Assembly: GCF_017726655.1 (NCBI RefSeq)
Contig: NZ_CP072308.1
Span: forward strand, 1,983,501-2,047,500
Origin: Agrobacterium tumefaciens
GTDB lineage: Bacteria; Pseudomonadota; Alphaproteobacteria; Rhizobiales; Rhizobiaceae
Length of the DNA: 64,000 nt
Direction of reading: 5' to 3'
The position numbers and the translations under genes are program-made. The notes beneath the pieces were generated by a model. That model was not told the DNA's origin and did not search any database. It saw nothing but the letters and a program-made list of their open reading frames with translations. This document shows positions 1 through 11,220 of the stretch, one piece after another; positions within the stretch are counted from its first letter, which is position 1; each line of letters starts with the position of its first letter.

Positions 1-1179
1 CGGGAAGAGCACGTAATAAGGTACCGTCAGCAGCTTCACCCACAGCCCGATCAGCGGCAGGTTGAGGATGACCAGCATCAGGTTACCGATCCACATGGAG
101 GCGATGATGCCCCAGAACAGCGCCGGCTGCTCGGTCGCCACGTTCGGACCGGGAACGATGCCCTGAATGATCATCGCGCCGATCATCAGCGCCATCACCG
201 GATTGGCCGGAATGCCGAGCGTGAGCAGCGGAATGAACGACGTCTGGGCGCCGGCATTGTTGGCTGATTCCGGACCGGCCACACCGGCAACCGCGCCGTG
301 CCCGAATTCTTCCGGGTTCTTGGAGACACGTTTCTCCACGGTGTAGGAGGCAAAGGCGGCAAGGATCGCCCCGCCACCCGGCAGGATGCCGAGAGCCGAA
401 CCGATGGCCGTGCCGCGCAGAACCGGCCCTACCATGCGCTTGAAATCATCCTTGGTGGGCATCAGGCCGCTGACCTTGGCGATCAGCACCGAGCGGGTCC
501 GCTCGTTTTCAAGATTGCGCAGGATTTCGGCAATGCCGAACACACCCACCGCGACGGCCACGAAATTCAGGCCATCGGCATATTCGCGAATGCCGAGGGT
601 GAAGCGCGGGGTACCGCTGTAAATATCCGTGCCGACCAGACCGAGCAGCAGGCCGAGCACGACCATGGCCAGCGCCTTCACGATGGAGCCATGGGCGAGC
701 GCGATGGACGACACGAGGCCGACGACCATCAGCGAGAAATATTCGGCCGCGCCGAATTCCAGCGCGATTGCCGTGAGCGGCGGCGCGAAGATTGCGACGA
801 GGAAGGTCGACACCGTGCCGGCGAAGAACGAGCCGATGGCGGCAATAGCGAGAGCAGCACCGGCCTTGCCCTTGCGTGCCATCTGGTAACCATCGATGGC
901 GGTGACGGCTGATGACGATTCGCCGGGCATGTTGATCAGAATGGCCGTGGTCGAGCCGCCATATTGCGCGCCGTAATAAATGCCGGCGAGCATGATCAGC
1001 GACGAGACCGGTTCGAGCTGAAAGGTGATTGGCAGCAGCATGGCGATGGTCGCCGTTGCGCCGATGCCGGGCAAAACGCCGATGAGGGTGCCAAGCAGCA
1101 CGCCGATAAGGCAGAAAAAGAGGTTTGCCAGCGACGAGGCGGTGACGAAACCGAGCGCAAGGTTATCGAGCAAATCCAT
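1..1179 (-). CDS. tctA: TctA, large permease subunit of a tripartite tricarboxylate transporter (partial, C-terminus beyond window)
   Basis: The minus strand is open from an ATG at 1179 down to base 1, giving 393 codons. Family members are about 500 residues, so roughly the last 100 lie outside the window. The protein is strongly hydrophobic, with many predicted membrane helices. It has the glycine-rich TctA signatures [17 protein letters not shown] near residues 38-52 and [16 protein letters not shown] in the middle. TctA is the 12-TM inner-membrane channel that works with the small permease TctB and the periplasmic binding protein TctC to import tri- or dicarboxylates using an ion gradient. 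It follows tctB after 9 bases, so the two are certainly co-transcribed. The substrate cannot be read from the sequence; citrate-like acids are the family norm. Confidence 0.93.
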   Translation of the reverse strand, partial: MDLLDNLALGFVTASSLANLFFCLIGVLLGTLIGVLPGIGATATIAMLLPITFQLEPVSSLIMLAGIYYGAQYGGSTTAILINMPGESSSAVTAIDGYQMARKGKAGAALAIAAIGSFFAGTVSTFLVAIFAPPLTAIALEFGAAEYFSLMVVGLVSSIALAHGSIVKALAMVVLGLLLGLVGTDIYSGTPRFTLGIREYADGLNFVAVAVGVFGIAEILRNLENERTRSVLIAKVSGLMPTKDDFKRMVGPVLRGTAIGSALGILPGGGAILAAFASYTVEKRVSKNPEEFGHGAVAGVAGPESANNAGAQTSFIPLLTLGIPANPVMALMIGAMIIQGIVPGPNVATEQPALFWGIIASMWIGNLMLVILNLPLIGLWVKLLTVPYYVLFP

Positions 1180-1188
1180 CGCTACACC

Positions 1189-1650
1189 TCAGAAGTTGAG
1201 CCAGGGGCCGAAGCGCTGGAAAGGCAGGCCAAGACCGTAGTTGAAAACTGCGACGGAAAAGACCGTGATGGCCGCGGAAAGAACGACCGCCATCAATGGG
1301 CTCATCTTGTGTGAGGCGAAAGACGCAATGAGCGCGCTGAAAAACAGCGCCGGCACAAAACCCAGGCCCCGGACAGTGAAACCGAAAAAGATCGGCGCGG
1401 GCAGGATGAAAAATATGCCACGCCAGGCAATTGCGCCGATGCCCTCACCAGCCGGCCGTGTTGCGCGAAGGAATATGACGCCGCCAAGCAGGATCAGGAT
1501 GATGGCGAGAACGAGCGGAAAGTAGCCCGGCCCCATGCGAAAGGCGGTTCCAATTTCCAGACCGTAGGACTGCAAGGCAAAAAAGACCCCAAGCCCCATA
1601 AAAATTGCCCCGCAGACGGCTTCGGCAGGGTCATTGAATAACGATTTCAT
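1189..1650 (-). CDS. tctB: TctB, small permease subunit of the tripartite tricarboxylate transporter
   Basis: This 153-residue protein has four hydrophobic segments: about residues 12-30, 40-60, 75-105 and 110-140. That is the size and layout of the TctB family, the small 4-TM partner of TctA. The start ATG at 1650 follows an AAGGGG-type ribosome site. The gene lies between tctC (stop at 1750) and tctA (start at 1179) in the usual tctCBA order. Sequence conservation in this family is low, so the call rests on topology, size and position together. Confidence 0.9.
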   Translation of the reverse strand: MKSLFNDPAEAVCGAIFMGLGVFFALQSYGLEIGTAFRMGPGYFPLVLAIILILLGGVIFLRATRPAGEGIGAIAWRGIFFILPAPIFFGFTVRGLGFVPALFFSALIASFASHKMSPLMAVVLSAAITVFSVAVFNYGLGLPFQRFGPWLNF

Positions 1651-1749
1651 GAAAGATGCCCCTTCATCGCGGCCGGCGCCAGACCGGCCAACCGGTTGAA
1701 ACGATCGCAGTCAACCGGCGACGAAACGCCGCCGGTCCATCCGCGTTCA

Positions 1750-2733
1750 TCAGTCGGCATATTGGCCGGCGGACTCGATAACCGGCTTCCAGCGAGCTAT
1801 TTCGCTCTCAAGCTTGGCCTTCAGCGCTGCCGGCGTCGCATCGCTTTCCGGCGACGGCGTGGTGCCGAGCTCGGCAAAGCGGGCCGCGACGTTCTTGTCC
1901 TTCAGCGCCACCTGCAGCGACTTGGAGAGCTTCTCGTTGATTTCGGCAGGCGTACCCTTCGGCGTGTAGATACCGTGCCAGATGCCAACTTCGAGTTTGG
2001 GCAAGCCTGCTTCGGCGACCGTCGGTACGTCCTTCAGCACATCGAGCCGCTTCGGCGACGTTACGGCGTAAGCTTTGACAGTGCCGCCCTGGATCTGCTT
2101 GGTGGTGTTGGTGGTCTGGTCGCACATGATATCGACCTGGCCGCCGAGCAGGTCGGTCATGGCAGGGCCGGTGCCCTTGTAGGGAACGGTAACGAGCGGC
2201 GTCTCGATGGCGCTCATGAACAGCATGCCGCACAGATGCGAAGCGGCGCCGATGCCGGCATTGGCAACGGTGACCTTGTCCTTGTTCGCCTTGGCGTAAT
2301 CGATCAGCCCCTTGAGGTCCGTGGTCTCGAGGTTCTTGCGAGACAGGATGGTCATCGGCACTTCGGTGACCAGACCGACATATTCGAAGGCGTTGGTCGT
2401 ATCGTAAGCAAGCTTGCGATAGAGCGTGGCGCTGGTTGCCATGCCGATATGGTGGAGAAGGATGGTGTAACCATCGGGATCAGCGGAGGCGACGCGGCCG
2501 GCGCCAAGCGTCCCGCCGGCGCCTCCGACATTTTCAACGATGATCTGCTGGCCGAGGTCCTTCGACATGGATTCAGCCACGAGACGCGCGACCGTGTCCG
2601 TTGGGCCGCCAGCCGAGAAAGGCACGACCATGGTGATGTTACGCTCGGGATAGGTCTGAGCGGATGCGGCCAGCGCGAAAAGGGAAACGGCAGCGGCGGC
2701 AGCAAGGCCGGAAACTGTCTTCAGTATTTTCAT
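1750..2733 (-). CDS. tctC: TctC, periplasmic tricarboxylate-binding protein
   Basis: This is a 327-residue extracytoplasmic receptor of the Bug/TctC family. The N-terminus is a clear Sec signal peptide (MKILKTV, a long Ala-rich core, then AASAQ), followed by the typical mature start YPERNITMVVPFSAGGPTD. The ligand-loop signature GGAGGTLGAGRVA lies near residues 70-82. An in-frame ATG at 2763 would add ten residues, but the ATG at 2733 is preceded by GGGAGGAA at good spacing and starts directly at the signal peptide, so I chose it. It is the first gene of tctCBA. A DctB/DctD-type sensor-regulator pair lies immediately upstream and probably controls it. Confidence 0.93.
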   Translation of the reverse strand: MKILKTVSGLAAAAAVSLFALAASAQTYPERNITMVVPFSAGGPTDTVARLVAESMSKDLGQQIIVENVGGAGGTLGAGRVASADPDGYTILLHHIGMATSATLYRKLAYDTTNAFEYVGLVTEVPMTILSRKNLETTDLKGLIDYAKANKDKVTVANAGIGAASHLCGMLFMSAIETPLVTVPYKGTGPAMTDLLGGQVDIMCDQTTNTTKQIQGGTVKAYAVTSPKRLDVLKDVPTVAEAGLPKLEVGIWHGIYTPKGTPAEINEKLSKSLQVALKDKNVAARFAELGTTPSPESDATPAALKAKLESEIARWKPVIESAGQYAD

Positions 2734-2880
2734 CGATTCCTCCCGGATGAAAATGATCGCCACTTCAGCCGCGCATGCTCCTCCATGGCGGCCGGGGTGA
2801 TCATATTTGCGATCCGGGATTGCTGTTCGGCAACGCGCTTCGCCAAGCGACGTCGACTTTTGTCACCATTGTCCTTTCTG

Positions 2881-2931
2881 ATGTGTGGATTTCGACCCAT
2901 GATGAGAAATCCATGGGTGGAAATCCACACA

Positions 2932-2932
<1 letters not shown>
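2881..2932. promoter_or_regulatory. 52-bp nested palindrome between the response regulator and tctC (probable activator binding site and/or terminator)
   Basis: ATGTGTGGATTTC at 2881-2893 is the exact inverse of GAAATCCACACAT at 2920-2932. Inside it, ACCCATG (2895-2901) pairs with CATGGGT (2912-2918), leaving a 10-base loop that itself contains GAAATC. NtrC/DctD-type activators bind inverted repeats 100-200 bp upstream of sigma-54 promoters. This site lies about 150 bp upstream of the tctC ATG and directly after the regulator gene, whose stop codon overlaps its edge. There is no U-tract, so a pure terminator role is less likely. The enhancer role is inferred. Confidence 0.6.
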
Positions 2933-4274
<1,342 letters not shown>

Positions 4275-4278
<4 letters not shown>

Positions 4279-6101
4279 TCCGCCGCCACCTCCATGCGCC
4301 AGACAGCAGCCGGCAATTCAATTGCGAACTCCGCTCCGCCGTCTTCATGATTTCTGACGCGGAGCTGGCCGCCGAAGTCCTTGATGATGTTATAGGAGAT
4401 CGAGAGGCCGAGGCCCAGACCGCGGCCCACACCCTTGGTGGTGAAGAAGGGATCGAAAATGCGCTCCGAAATCGCCGCCGGTACGCCCGGACCGCGGTCG
4501 CGGATGATGACGGAAACGATCTGGCCTTGCTGCGCCGCCTGAAGCGCAATCCGGCGGTCCTCCCGGCCTTCGACGGCATCAGCGGCATTGGAGATGATGT
4601 TGACGAGCACCTGCTGCAGCCGCACCGGCCCTGCCTTTACGGCGAGCGGGACCGGGCCAAGATCAACCTCCAGCACCGCATTGGCGGCCTTGAGCCGCGG
4701 CCCGACGATTTCAAGCGTATCGCGAAGCACCGTTTCCAGACCCACCGCCGCCATCTTCTCATTCGGCTTGCGGGCAAAGTTGCGCAGGTGCTTGCTGATT
4801 GACGCCATACGATCGATCAGCCCCGATATGCGCCTGAGGTTTTCCGTCACGTCCTCCAAGCGCCCGCGCTCCACCAGAAGCGAGGCATTTTCGGCGTAAT
4901 TCTTGGCGGCGGCCAGCGGCTGGTTGAACTCGTGCGACAGGGCCGCCGACATCTGCCCGAGAGCCGCCAGCTTTCCGGCCTGCACCAGATCGTTCTGCAT
5001 CTTGCGCAACTGTTTTTCCGTCTGGCGACGTTCGGCGATCTCGTGTTCGATCTCCCGATTGACGCGGGCAAGGTCCGCCGTGCGTTCCTCGACCCGACGC
5101 TCCAGTTCTGCCTGGGCTTCGGCCTGATGGATCAGGCGTTCACGCAGCCGCCGCCGCCTCTGCAACATGGCGGCGATCAACGCTGCCGCAAGACACAAGC
5201 AGAGTATGATCGCGATCATCGCCGTCTTCACCTGCGTCCGAAGCGAACCCGTGTCCATGAGCACGCTGACGGTCCATCCCGCATCCGCCATCGGCTGCGA
5301 CAGAACCATATATTCCCTATCCCCTTCGTTTTGGCTAATCGTCATCAACTGATGCGAGCCGAAATTGCCGTGTTTCAGCGGCAGTTCCTTCAGCGTGGCA
5401 TTGGCGTAACGGCGTGAGGCCTCGGTGCGGGCCAGCCTTTCCGGCGTCAGCGGCATCAGGCTGGAATAAAGCCATTGCGGTGTTCCCGTCATGAAGATGA
5501 TGCCCTCGGGGTCCGATACGAGAATACGGTTCTCCCCATCGCCGAAAGAGGCCTCGATGCCTTCGATATCGACCTTGAAGACAATGACGCCCTTTATTTC
5601 CGCATTGAAGAGAATGGGCGCGGAGAAATAATATCCGCGCTTGTGCGAGGTCGTGCCGAGCGCGAAGAATCGCGACTGCAGGCCCCTCGCCGCATCCTGA
5701 AAATAGGGACGGTAGCTGAAGTTCTCGCCGACGAAGCTTGTCGGACCATCGTAGTTGCTGGCCGCGATGGTCTCGCCATCCAGCGTGATGATGTAGATAT
5801 CGGAGGATTCCAGCAGAGTGTTGATGGATTTGAGGTAGACATTGGCGCGCTGGCGCAAGGCTTCATCTTTGGGATGGGCCACCAGTTCCTCAATGTCATC
5901 ATGATCTGCAATCAAGGCCGGAAGCGGCTCGTAGCGGTTCAGAAGGCCGCCCAGGGCGGAGACGGCAAGCCGGAGCGTCGTTCGCCCCTGCTCGGACATT
6001 TCACCGAAATAGCTCTCTGCAATGATGCCGCTTCCTCTCGTCACGGCGCCATAACCGAGGCCCAGACAGAGCATCATCAACAAAATAGAGCGATATTTCA
6101 C
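4275..6101 (-). CDS. Membrane sensor histidine kinase, DctB type
   Basis: This 608-residue kinase has a first membrane helix at about residues 5-25 and a large periplasmic region (about 30-290) resembling the double-PAS/Cache sensor of DctB. A second helix follows at about 293-313, then a coiled coil (about 322-377) and a HisKA domain with H390 in ALSHEFNQPLA. The HATPase domain has DRGPGVP and GLGLGLSI. A longer reading from an ATG at 6170 exists. The GTG at 6101 is preferred because GAGGGGAG sits just upstream and the first helix then begins at once. The DctB-like form suggests sensing of organic acids in the periplasm and phosphorylation of the regulator encoded next to it. Confidence 0.9.
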
Positions 6102-6216
6102 CGAAACTCCCCTCGCGCCGCAGGCAGCTAACCCGCTCTCCCGAAGCGAGTGTAGGAGGAGTGAGAACATTTTCCAAGTGAGCGCTGGACACCGTTAGAG
6201 ATCGCTTAAAACAAAA

Positions 6217-6237
6217 AACCGGCCACGAGGGCCGGTT
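6217..6237 (-). terminator. Intrinsic terminator downstream of rpmF
   Basis: AACCGGCC (6217-6224) pairs with GGCCGGTT (6230-6237) around a 5-base loop. An A-rich stretch on the left (6211-6217) gives a U-tract on the minus strand. A T-run on the right could also stop plus-strand transcription, so the element may work both ways between rpmF and the sensor kinase promoter region. Confidence 0.85.
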
Positions 6238-6261
6238 TTTGCAAAGTCATGCCAGAAAAGC

Positions 6262-6447
6262 TTACGCGCTTTCCTTCGGCGTCAGAACCTGGCGGCCGCG
6301 ATACATACCGGTCTTCAGATCGATATGGTGCGGACGGCGCAGTTCGCCGGAGTTCTTGTCTTCAACATAGGTCGCAGACTTGAGACCGTCAGCCGAGCGG
6401 CGCATGCCACGCTTGGACGGGCTTGTTTTTCTTTTTGGTACAGCCAT
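6262..6447 (-). CDS. rpmF: 50S ribosomal protein L32
   Basis: This 61-residue basic protein begins [20 protein letters not shown], the diagnostic start of bacterial L32. The frame can be extended upstream to 6552, but that extension is not ribosomal-protein-like and L32 always starts MAVPK. It is an alpha-proteobacterial form without the zinc-binding cysteines found in some L32 proteins (no Cys is present). An intrinsic terminator follows at once, so it appears to be transcribed alone. Confidence 0.96.
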   Translation of the reverse strand: MAVPKRKTSPSKRGMRRSADGLKSATYVEDKNSGELRRPHHIDLKTGMYRGRQVLTPKESA

Positions 6448-6599
6448 TTTTGTTACTCCACTTAAGCGGCGAAACAACGGAACCGGCCAGAACCAAAGGC
6501 CGAATGTCGGATGTCTCGATATCGGAAATTTGGCGCGCTTATACATGCCCAAACGGGCTTTGACCAGCCCTGATGCGCATTTTTTCCGATTCAGGGAAA

Positions 6600-7358
6600 T
6601 CAGCGCCGTGGGCCTGTCTCAGAAATCGGAATCACAGGCGCGGGTTTATCGAAGACAAGGAGTTCCTTGAAGTGGTTCATATCCTTGAATTCACAGAAAG
6701 CTGGGGGGCGCATCTCGATGACAGGCGCGGCGGCGCGCAGTTTTTCAAGTTCCTCATCCAGCATGGCCTGCCAGCTCGGCAAGGATTTCGGCTCGAACCA
6801 GCGGATGATGTAAGACAGCGTGATGTGAAATTCGTAGGTGTCATGATCCGGGTGGCGATAGCCGAACAGCTTGGCAAATTCATCCCGCCAGACAGCCACG
6901 ATCCGGTCATCCTCTACCGTTGCACCCTTCATGACAAGGCCTGTCGGACGCAGACCCGTCACCTGCATGTTGAATGCCGGCAGGGCCGGAAACGCGGAGA
7001 GCCGATCACGGTAATAGTCCGTCATCGCGTCTATCGGCGTATCGAGAGGCATGTTTTCCGGCCAATACGGCAAAGCACGACGAAACTCGATGATGCCTTG
7101 AAACACGGTCATATGCAGGCTGGAAACGGGCGTGAAGGCAAGTTGCGACGCCTTGGCCATGTCCATAAAGCGCTGGCGGGTCGCGATGATGGCTTTCTCC
7201 GTCTGCGAGCCGCTGACAAGATGGCTTACGACAGTATTGCCAGGCTCTGGCAGAAACTCGCCGCCCGCATTGAAGCGCGTGCCCAGATGGCGCGGCGGCT
7301 GATCGTGCGTGGCGGCGGAAATATAGTCGAGACCATTCGAGACGAGCGGGGCGTGCAT
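6600..7358 (-). CDS. DUF1868 protein, 2H-phosphoesterase-like fold
   Basis: This 252-residue protein carries two His-x-Ser/Thr motifs, LHMTVF (about residues 92-97) and FHITLSY (about 175-181). Their spacing marks the 2H phosphoesterase superfamily (2'-5' RNA ligase / cyclic phosphodiesterase fold). Family members act on 2',3'-cyclic or 2'-5' phosphodiester bonds in RNA or small nucleotides. The substrate of the DUF1868 branch is not known to me. The gene stands alone between rpmF and polA, about 75 bases after the polA stop, so it may be read through from polA. Assignment to the superfamily is firm; the function is not. Confidence 0.75.
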   Translation of the reverse strand: MHAPLVSNGLDYISAATHDQPPRHLGTRFNAGGEFLPEPGNTVVSHLVSGSQTEKAIIATRQRFMDMAKASQLAFTPVSSLHMTVFQGIIEFRRALPYWPENMPLDTPIDAMTDYYRDRLSAFPALPAFNMQVTGLRPTGLVMKGATVEDDRIVAVWRDEFAKLFGYRHPDHDTYEFHITLSYIIRWFEPKSLPSWQAMLDEELEKLRAAAPVIEMRPPAFCEFKDMNHFKELLVFDKPAPVIPISETGPRR

Positions 7359-7434
7359 GGGAAAACTCCTTGTCAGAAGTTTTCCCTAGGCTCTGCACGC
7401 GACAGGATCATGACGCCGCCGGCTCAAGAGGGGG

Positions 7435-10400
7435 TCAATGTGCCTCATCCCAATTGTCGGCCGCGCGCGCATCCACTTTCAGCGGCACTCTCATGGAGAT
7501 CGCCGGCATGGCCGCATTTTCCATGACAGAAACGACGACCGGCAGGGTCTTTTCGATCTCCGCTTCTTCGACTTCGAAGATGAGTTCGTCATGCACCTGC
7601 AAAAGCATGCGGGCGGAAAGCTTTTCGGCCTCCAGCACCGGCTCGATGCGGATCATGGCGCGCCGGATGATATCGGCAGCGGACCCCTGAATGGGCGCAT
7701 TGATGGCGGCACGCTCGTTGAAGGCCTTCACCGAGGGATTGGAGGAGCGGATTTCTGGATAATGGGAACGGCGACCAAATATGGTTTCGACATAGCCATT
7801 CTCACGGGCGAAGGCCTTGGTCGCCTCCATATAGTCGCGGATGCCGGGAAAACGCTCGAAATATTTCTTGATATAGTCGCCAGCCTCCGAGCGGGCGATG
7901 CCGAGCTGGTTAGCGAGACCGAAGGCCGATATGCCGTAGATGATGCCGAAATTGATCGCCTTGGCGCGGCGGCGTACTTCCGACGGCATGCCTTCAACTG
8001 GCACACCGAACATTTCCGATGCCGTCATCGCATGAATGTCGATACCATTTTCAAAGGCGTTTCGAAGCTGCGGAATGTCGGCGACATGGGCAAGCACGCG
8101 CAGTTCGATCTGGCTATAATCTGCCGACAGAAGCTTGTGGCCGGGCGTGGAAATGAAAGCCGTACGGATCTTGCGGCCTTCAGCTGTGCGCACCGGAATA
8201 TTCTGTAGGTTCGGCTCCGACGATGACAGGCGACCTGTCGTTGTCGAGGCGAGCGCATAGGAGGTGTGCACCCGTTTCGTCTCGGGATGGATATAGCCGG
8301 GCAGCGCATCCGTATAGGTGGATTTGAGCTTTGTCAGCTGTCGCCAGTCGACAATCTTGCGCGGGAGTTCGACACCTTCTGCCGCGAGATCTTCCAGAAC
8401 CTGTGCCGACGTCGACCACTGGCCGGTCTTGGTTTTTGACCCGCCTGGCAGGCCCATCTTGCCGAACAGGATATCGCCAAGCTGTTTAGGCGATCCGATG
8501 TTGAAACGTTCGCCCGCCAGTTCGTAGATTTCCTCTTCGAACGCGGCTGCCTTCTGTGCGAGCTCGCCGGAAAGCCGTGAGAGGATTTGCCGGTCGACAG
8601 TGATACCGCGCTCTTCCATATGCGCCAGAACCGGGACAAGGGGGCGCTCCAGCCGCTCGTAAACCCGGGTCAAACGCTCCGAAACAAGCCTTGGCTTCAA
8701 GGCCATCCAGAGCCGGAGGGTCACATCGGCATCTTCGGCAGCATAGGCGGTTGCCTTGTCGATATCGACGAAATCGAAGGTAACGCTCGACTTGCCTGAG
8801 CCGGCGACGTCCTTATACGGGATCGGCGTGTGGCCGAGCCAGCGCTCCGAGAGGGAATCCATACCGTGCGTCGCCTTGCCGGCCTCAAGCACGTAGGAAA
8901 TCAGCATCGTGTCGTCAAAACTCTGCATGACGACGCTGTGACGTTTCATTAACAGATAATCGTATTTGAGGTTTTGTGCGACCTTGAGGACAGTTGGGTC
9001 TTCCAGCAGGTCCTTAAGTCGGGCCAAGGCCTCTGCAAAGGGAATCTGGCCTTCCGCAAGCCTGATACCATCACTAAAGAGATCGCCGCCCGAGCCCGTT
9101 TTGTGGGTCAGGGGAATGTAAGCGGCGCGGATATCGGTCCCCGAGGCATCCTTGCCGTTATCGGCGATGGCAAGCGAAAAGCCGACAAGTTCCGCAAGCA
9201 TCGGGTCGAGCGAGGTTGTCTCCGTGTCGAAGGCGACAATGCCGGTTTCGCGGGCCGCGGCAATCCAGAGGTCAAGGGTCTGAAGATCACGGATCGTCGT
9301 ATACCCGGTCGTATCGATCTTGGCGGCGGCAAAAAGCGCCTGTCGTGCTGCCGCAAGATCGGCGGGGGCGTTGCCTTCGCCAGATGCCTTTCTTGCAGGC
9401 GCAGCCCCGGTAACCGCAGTGTTGGTTCCGGCAGCTATCGTACCGGCGGCGCTGACAGCATCGGCTGGCGCATCAAGGTCCGGCCCATGGGCATCGGCGC
9501 CCCATTGCACCGGCACGGTGGCGGCATCGACGGCGGAGGCATCGGTATCCGTCGCTTCCGCAACGCGGCGGGTCAAGGTCGTGAATTCCATTGCCTTCAG
9601 GAAGGCGATCAGCTTCGGGCCGTTCTGCGGCTCCAGCACCAGCTCTTCAAGCGACTGCTGTAACGGCACGTCGGTCCTCAGCGCCACGAGCTGCCTCGAA
9701 ATGCGGGCCAGATCGGCATTGGCAATGATGTTTTCGCGACGTTTCTGCTGTTTAATCTCGCCGGCGCGCGCCAGAAGCGTTTCAAGATCGCCATATTCTT
9801 CCAGCAATTGCGCCGCCGTCTTCGGGCCAATGCCAGGGATGCCCGGAACATTGTCGGTGGAATCACCGGTCATCGCCTGCAGATCGATCATCTTTTCGGG
9901 GCCGACGCCCCATTTTTCGATGACATCGGGAACGCCGATCTGCTTGTCCTTCATGGCATCGTACATATGCACATTGGCTGTCACGAGCTGCATCAGATCC
10001 TTGTCGGAAGAGATGATGGTCACGTCAGCGCCGATCGCCTCGGCCTGCCGGGCGTAGGTGGCGATGATATCGTCGGCCTCGAACCCCTCGGTTTCGATGC
10101 AGGGAAGATTAAAGGCGCGCGTCGCCTCCCGGATCAGTCCGAATTGCGGCACCAGATCTTCCGGCGGCGCAGTGCGATTTGCCTTGTAGAGGTCGTAGAG
10201 CTCGTTGCGGAATGTCTTCGACGAATAATCGAAAATCACCGCGAAGTGCGTCGGCGTCACACCGACATCGGTGTTACGGGCATCCTTCAGAAGCTTCCAC
10301 AACATGTTGCAGAAGCCCGAGACGGCGTTGACCGGCAGCCCGTCCGACTTGCGGTTCAGCGGCGGGATGGCATGGAAGGCCCGGAAAATGAAACCGGAAC

Positions 10401-10443
10401 CGTCAACGAGGAAGAGATGATCGCCTTTTTTCATGGGTAGCAT
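7435..10443 (-). CDS. polA: DNA polymerase I
   Basis: This is a full-length family A polymerase of 1002 residues, against 928 in E. coli. The N-terminal 5'-3' exonuclease domain spans about residues 1-300. A longer, Ala-rich linker (about 310-385) accounts for the extra length. The 3'-5' proofreading domain is intact, with the DxE of FDTETTSLD near 404, then QNLKYD and YAAEDAD. In the polymerase domain, motif A is DYSQIELR (about 774), the O-helix is RRRAKAINFGIIYG (about 824) and motif C is VHDELIFE (about 951). The enzyme replaces RNA primers and fills repair gaps. Two ATGs three codons apart could serve as start, and neither has a strong ribosome site. Confidence 0.97.
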   Translation of the reverse strand: MLPMKKGDHLFLVDGSGFIFRAFHAIPPLNRKSDGLPVNAVSGFCNMLWKLLKDARNTDVGVTPTHFAVIFDYSSKTFRNELYDLYKANRTAPPEDLVPQFGLIREATRAFNLPCIETEGFEADDIIATYARQAEAIGADVTIISSDKDLMQLVTANVHMYDAMKDKQIGVPDVIEKWGVGPEKMIDLQAMTGDSTDNVPGIPGIGPKTAAQLLEEYGDLETLLARAGEIKQQKRRENIIANADLARISRQLVALRTDVPLQQSLEELVLEPQNGPKLIAFLKAMEFTTLTRRVAEATDTDASAVDAATVPVQWGADAHGPDLDAPADAVSAAGTIAAGTNTAVTGAAPARKASGEGNAPADLAAARQALFAAAKIDTTGYTTIRDLQTLDLWIAAARETGIVAFDTETTSLDPMLAELVGFSLAIADNGKDASGTDIRAAYIPLTHKTGSGGDLFSDGIRLAEGQIPFAEALARLKDLLEDPTVLKVAQNLKYDYLLMKRHSVVMQSFDDTMLISYVLEAGKATHGMDSLSERWLGHTPIPYKDVAGSGKSSVTFDFVDIDKATAYAAEDADVTLRLWMALKPRLVSERLTRVYERLERPLVPVLAHMEERGITVDRQILSRLSGELAQKAAAFEEEIYELAGERFNIGSPKQLGDILFGKMGLPGGSKTKTGQWSTSAQVLEDLAAEGVELPRKIVDWRQLTKLKSTYTDALPGYIHPETKRVHTSYALASTTTGRLSSSEPNLQNIPVRTAEGRKIRTAFISTPGHKLLSADYSQIELRVLAHVADIPQLRNAFENGIDIHAMTASEMFGVPVEGMPSEVRRRAKAINFGIIYGISAFGLANQLGIARSEAGDYIKKYFERFPGIRDYMEATKAFARENGYVETIFGRRSHYPEIRSSNPSVKAFNERAAINAPIQGSAADIIRRAMIRIEPVLEAEKLSARMLLQVHDELIFEVEEAEIEKTLPVVVSVMENAAMPAISMRVPLKVDARAADNWDEAH

Positions 10444-10524
10444 GGATAGCGCGCCAGAGGCGAAAGGTCTATCGTGGAGATCAGATGCGAGGCTATATCT
10501 TTGATGATTTCTAGGGAAAAGCCG

Positions 10525-10932
10525 ATGTCAAAAATTTCTATACTCAATGCCTATTTCGGAGCCGTTCTTCTCACCGCTATCGTTGTCATCGCCTCATGGC
10601 TTCAGCACGAGCCGGCAACGACAATCTTTCAGAAATCTCTCGTGGCGCCGCTTTTTCTGCTGGCGGGCACGGGCTTGCGTGCCTTTTTTCCTGAGCGTCT
10701 TGACGCGACGCGCGGCACCCTCGCAACTGCTGAATTTCACCTTCTCGAAGCCGCGGTGCTCGCGGCGTTCCTATTGCTGGTGCTCCACCCTCTGGGTGAC
10801 CTAGGGCAGCAACTGACGTTCTTTGCAGTCTTTGTTTTACTGGTGGGGAGTGCGAATTTCCTCCTCGCCATGCGAGCGAAACGCAAGAACAGGCAACACG
10901 ATAAAACATCGGCGCACCTTACCGATTTGTAA
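10525..10932 (+). CDS. Small four-helix membrane protein of unknown function
   Basis: I do not recognise this 135-residue protein. It has four hydrophobic segments (about residues 8-25, 35-52, 70-88 and 98-115) and a basic tail (RAKRKNRQHDK), which suggests an inner-membrane protein with a cytoplasmic C-terminus. The ATG at 10525 is preceded by AGGGAAAA. An in-frame ATG at 10474 would add 17 residues without any obvious ribosome site. The gene is divergent from polA and followed by three hairpins at 10981-11124. Confidence 0.65.
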   Translation: MSKISILNAYFGAVLLTAIVVIASWLQHEPATTIFQKSLVAPLFLLAGTGLRAFFPERLDATRGTLATAEFHLLEAAVLAAFLLLVLHPLGDLGQQLTFFAVFVLLVGSANFLLAMRAKRKNRQHDKTSAHLTDL

Positions 10933-10980
10933 TCCAGGCTTCCCTTGAAAAGCCGCATTTGCAGACACATTTCTTAGAGG

Positions 10981-11124
10981 ACGGCGCCTGATCACGCCGT
11001 AGTCTGATAGCTGGCTCGTCCCCCGCCGCGTCAGACCGGACAAAGGCCTTTCCCCCTCTCCGGGCCTTTGTCCTCCAATACGACCGCCATGGCCGACCCC
11101 TCCCGGCCGTGGCGGTTTTATTTT
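10981..11124 (+). terminator. Run of three hairpins, the last a strong intrinsic terminator
   Basis: Three inverted repeats follow one another: ACGGCG/CGCCGT (10981-11000), GGACAAAGGCC/GGCCTTTGTCC (11038-11073), and an 11-bp stem at 11084-11094/11105-11115 with one mismatch followed by TTTTATTTT. The last is a textbook plus-strand terminator. Together they could be the 3' end of the membrane protein transcript or a separate small RNA. I see no convincing promoter directly in front. Confidence 0.7.
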
Positions 11125-11158
11125 GCGCCCCGTTCGTACTTGGCTTAAACATATCCTG

Positions 11159-11170
11159 CGATATATATCG
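11159..11170. promoter_or_regulatory. AT-rich palindrome upstream of the MarR gene (candidate autoregulatory operator)
   Basis: CGATATATATCG is a perfect 12-bp palindrome, 50 bp before the chosen MarR start codon and inside the only AT-rich stretch of this gap. MarR proteins usually bind AT-rich palindromes in their own promoter. The assignment is inferred from position and symmetry only. Confidence 0.4.
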
Positions 11171-11220
11171 TGCTATCAATATTGCCGGGTTGTCGGCAGC
11201 TATCTCTCAGGCACGGACGA

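Noticed and set aside
2829..2847. Sigma-54 promoter upstream of tctC
   Set aside because: The best match on the minus strand has 11 bases between GG and GC where 10 are required, so I do not annotate it.
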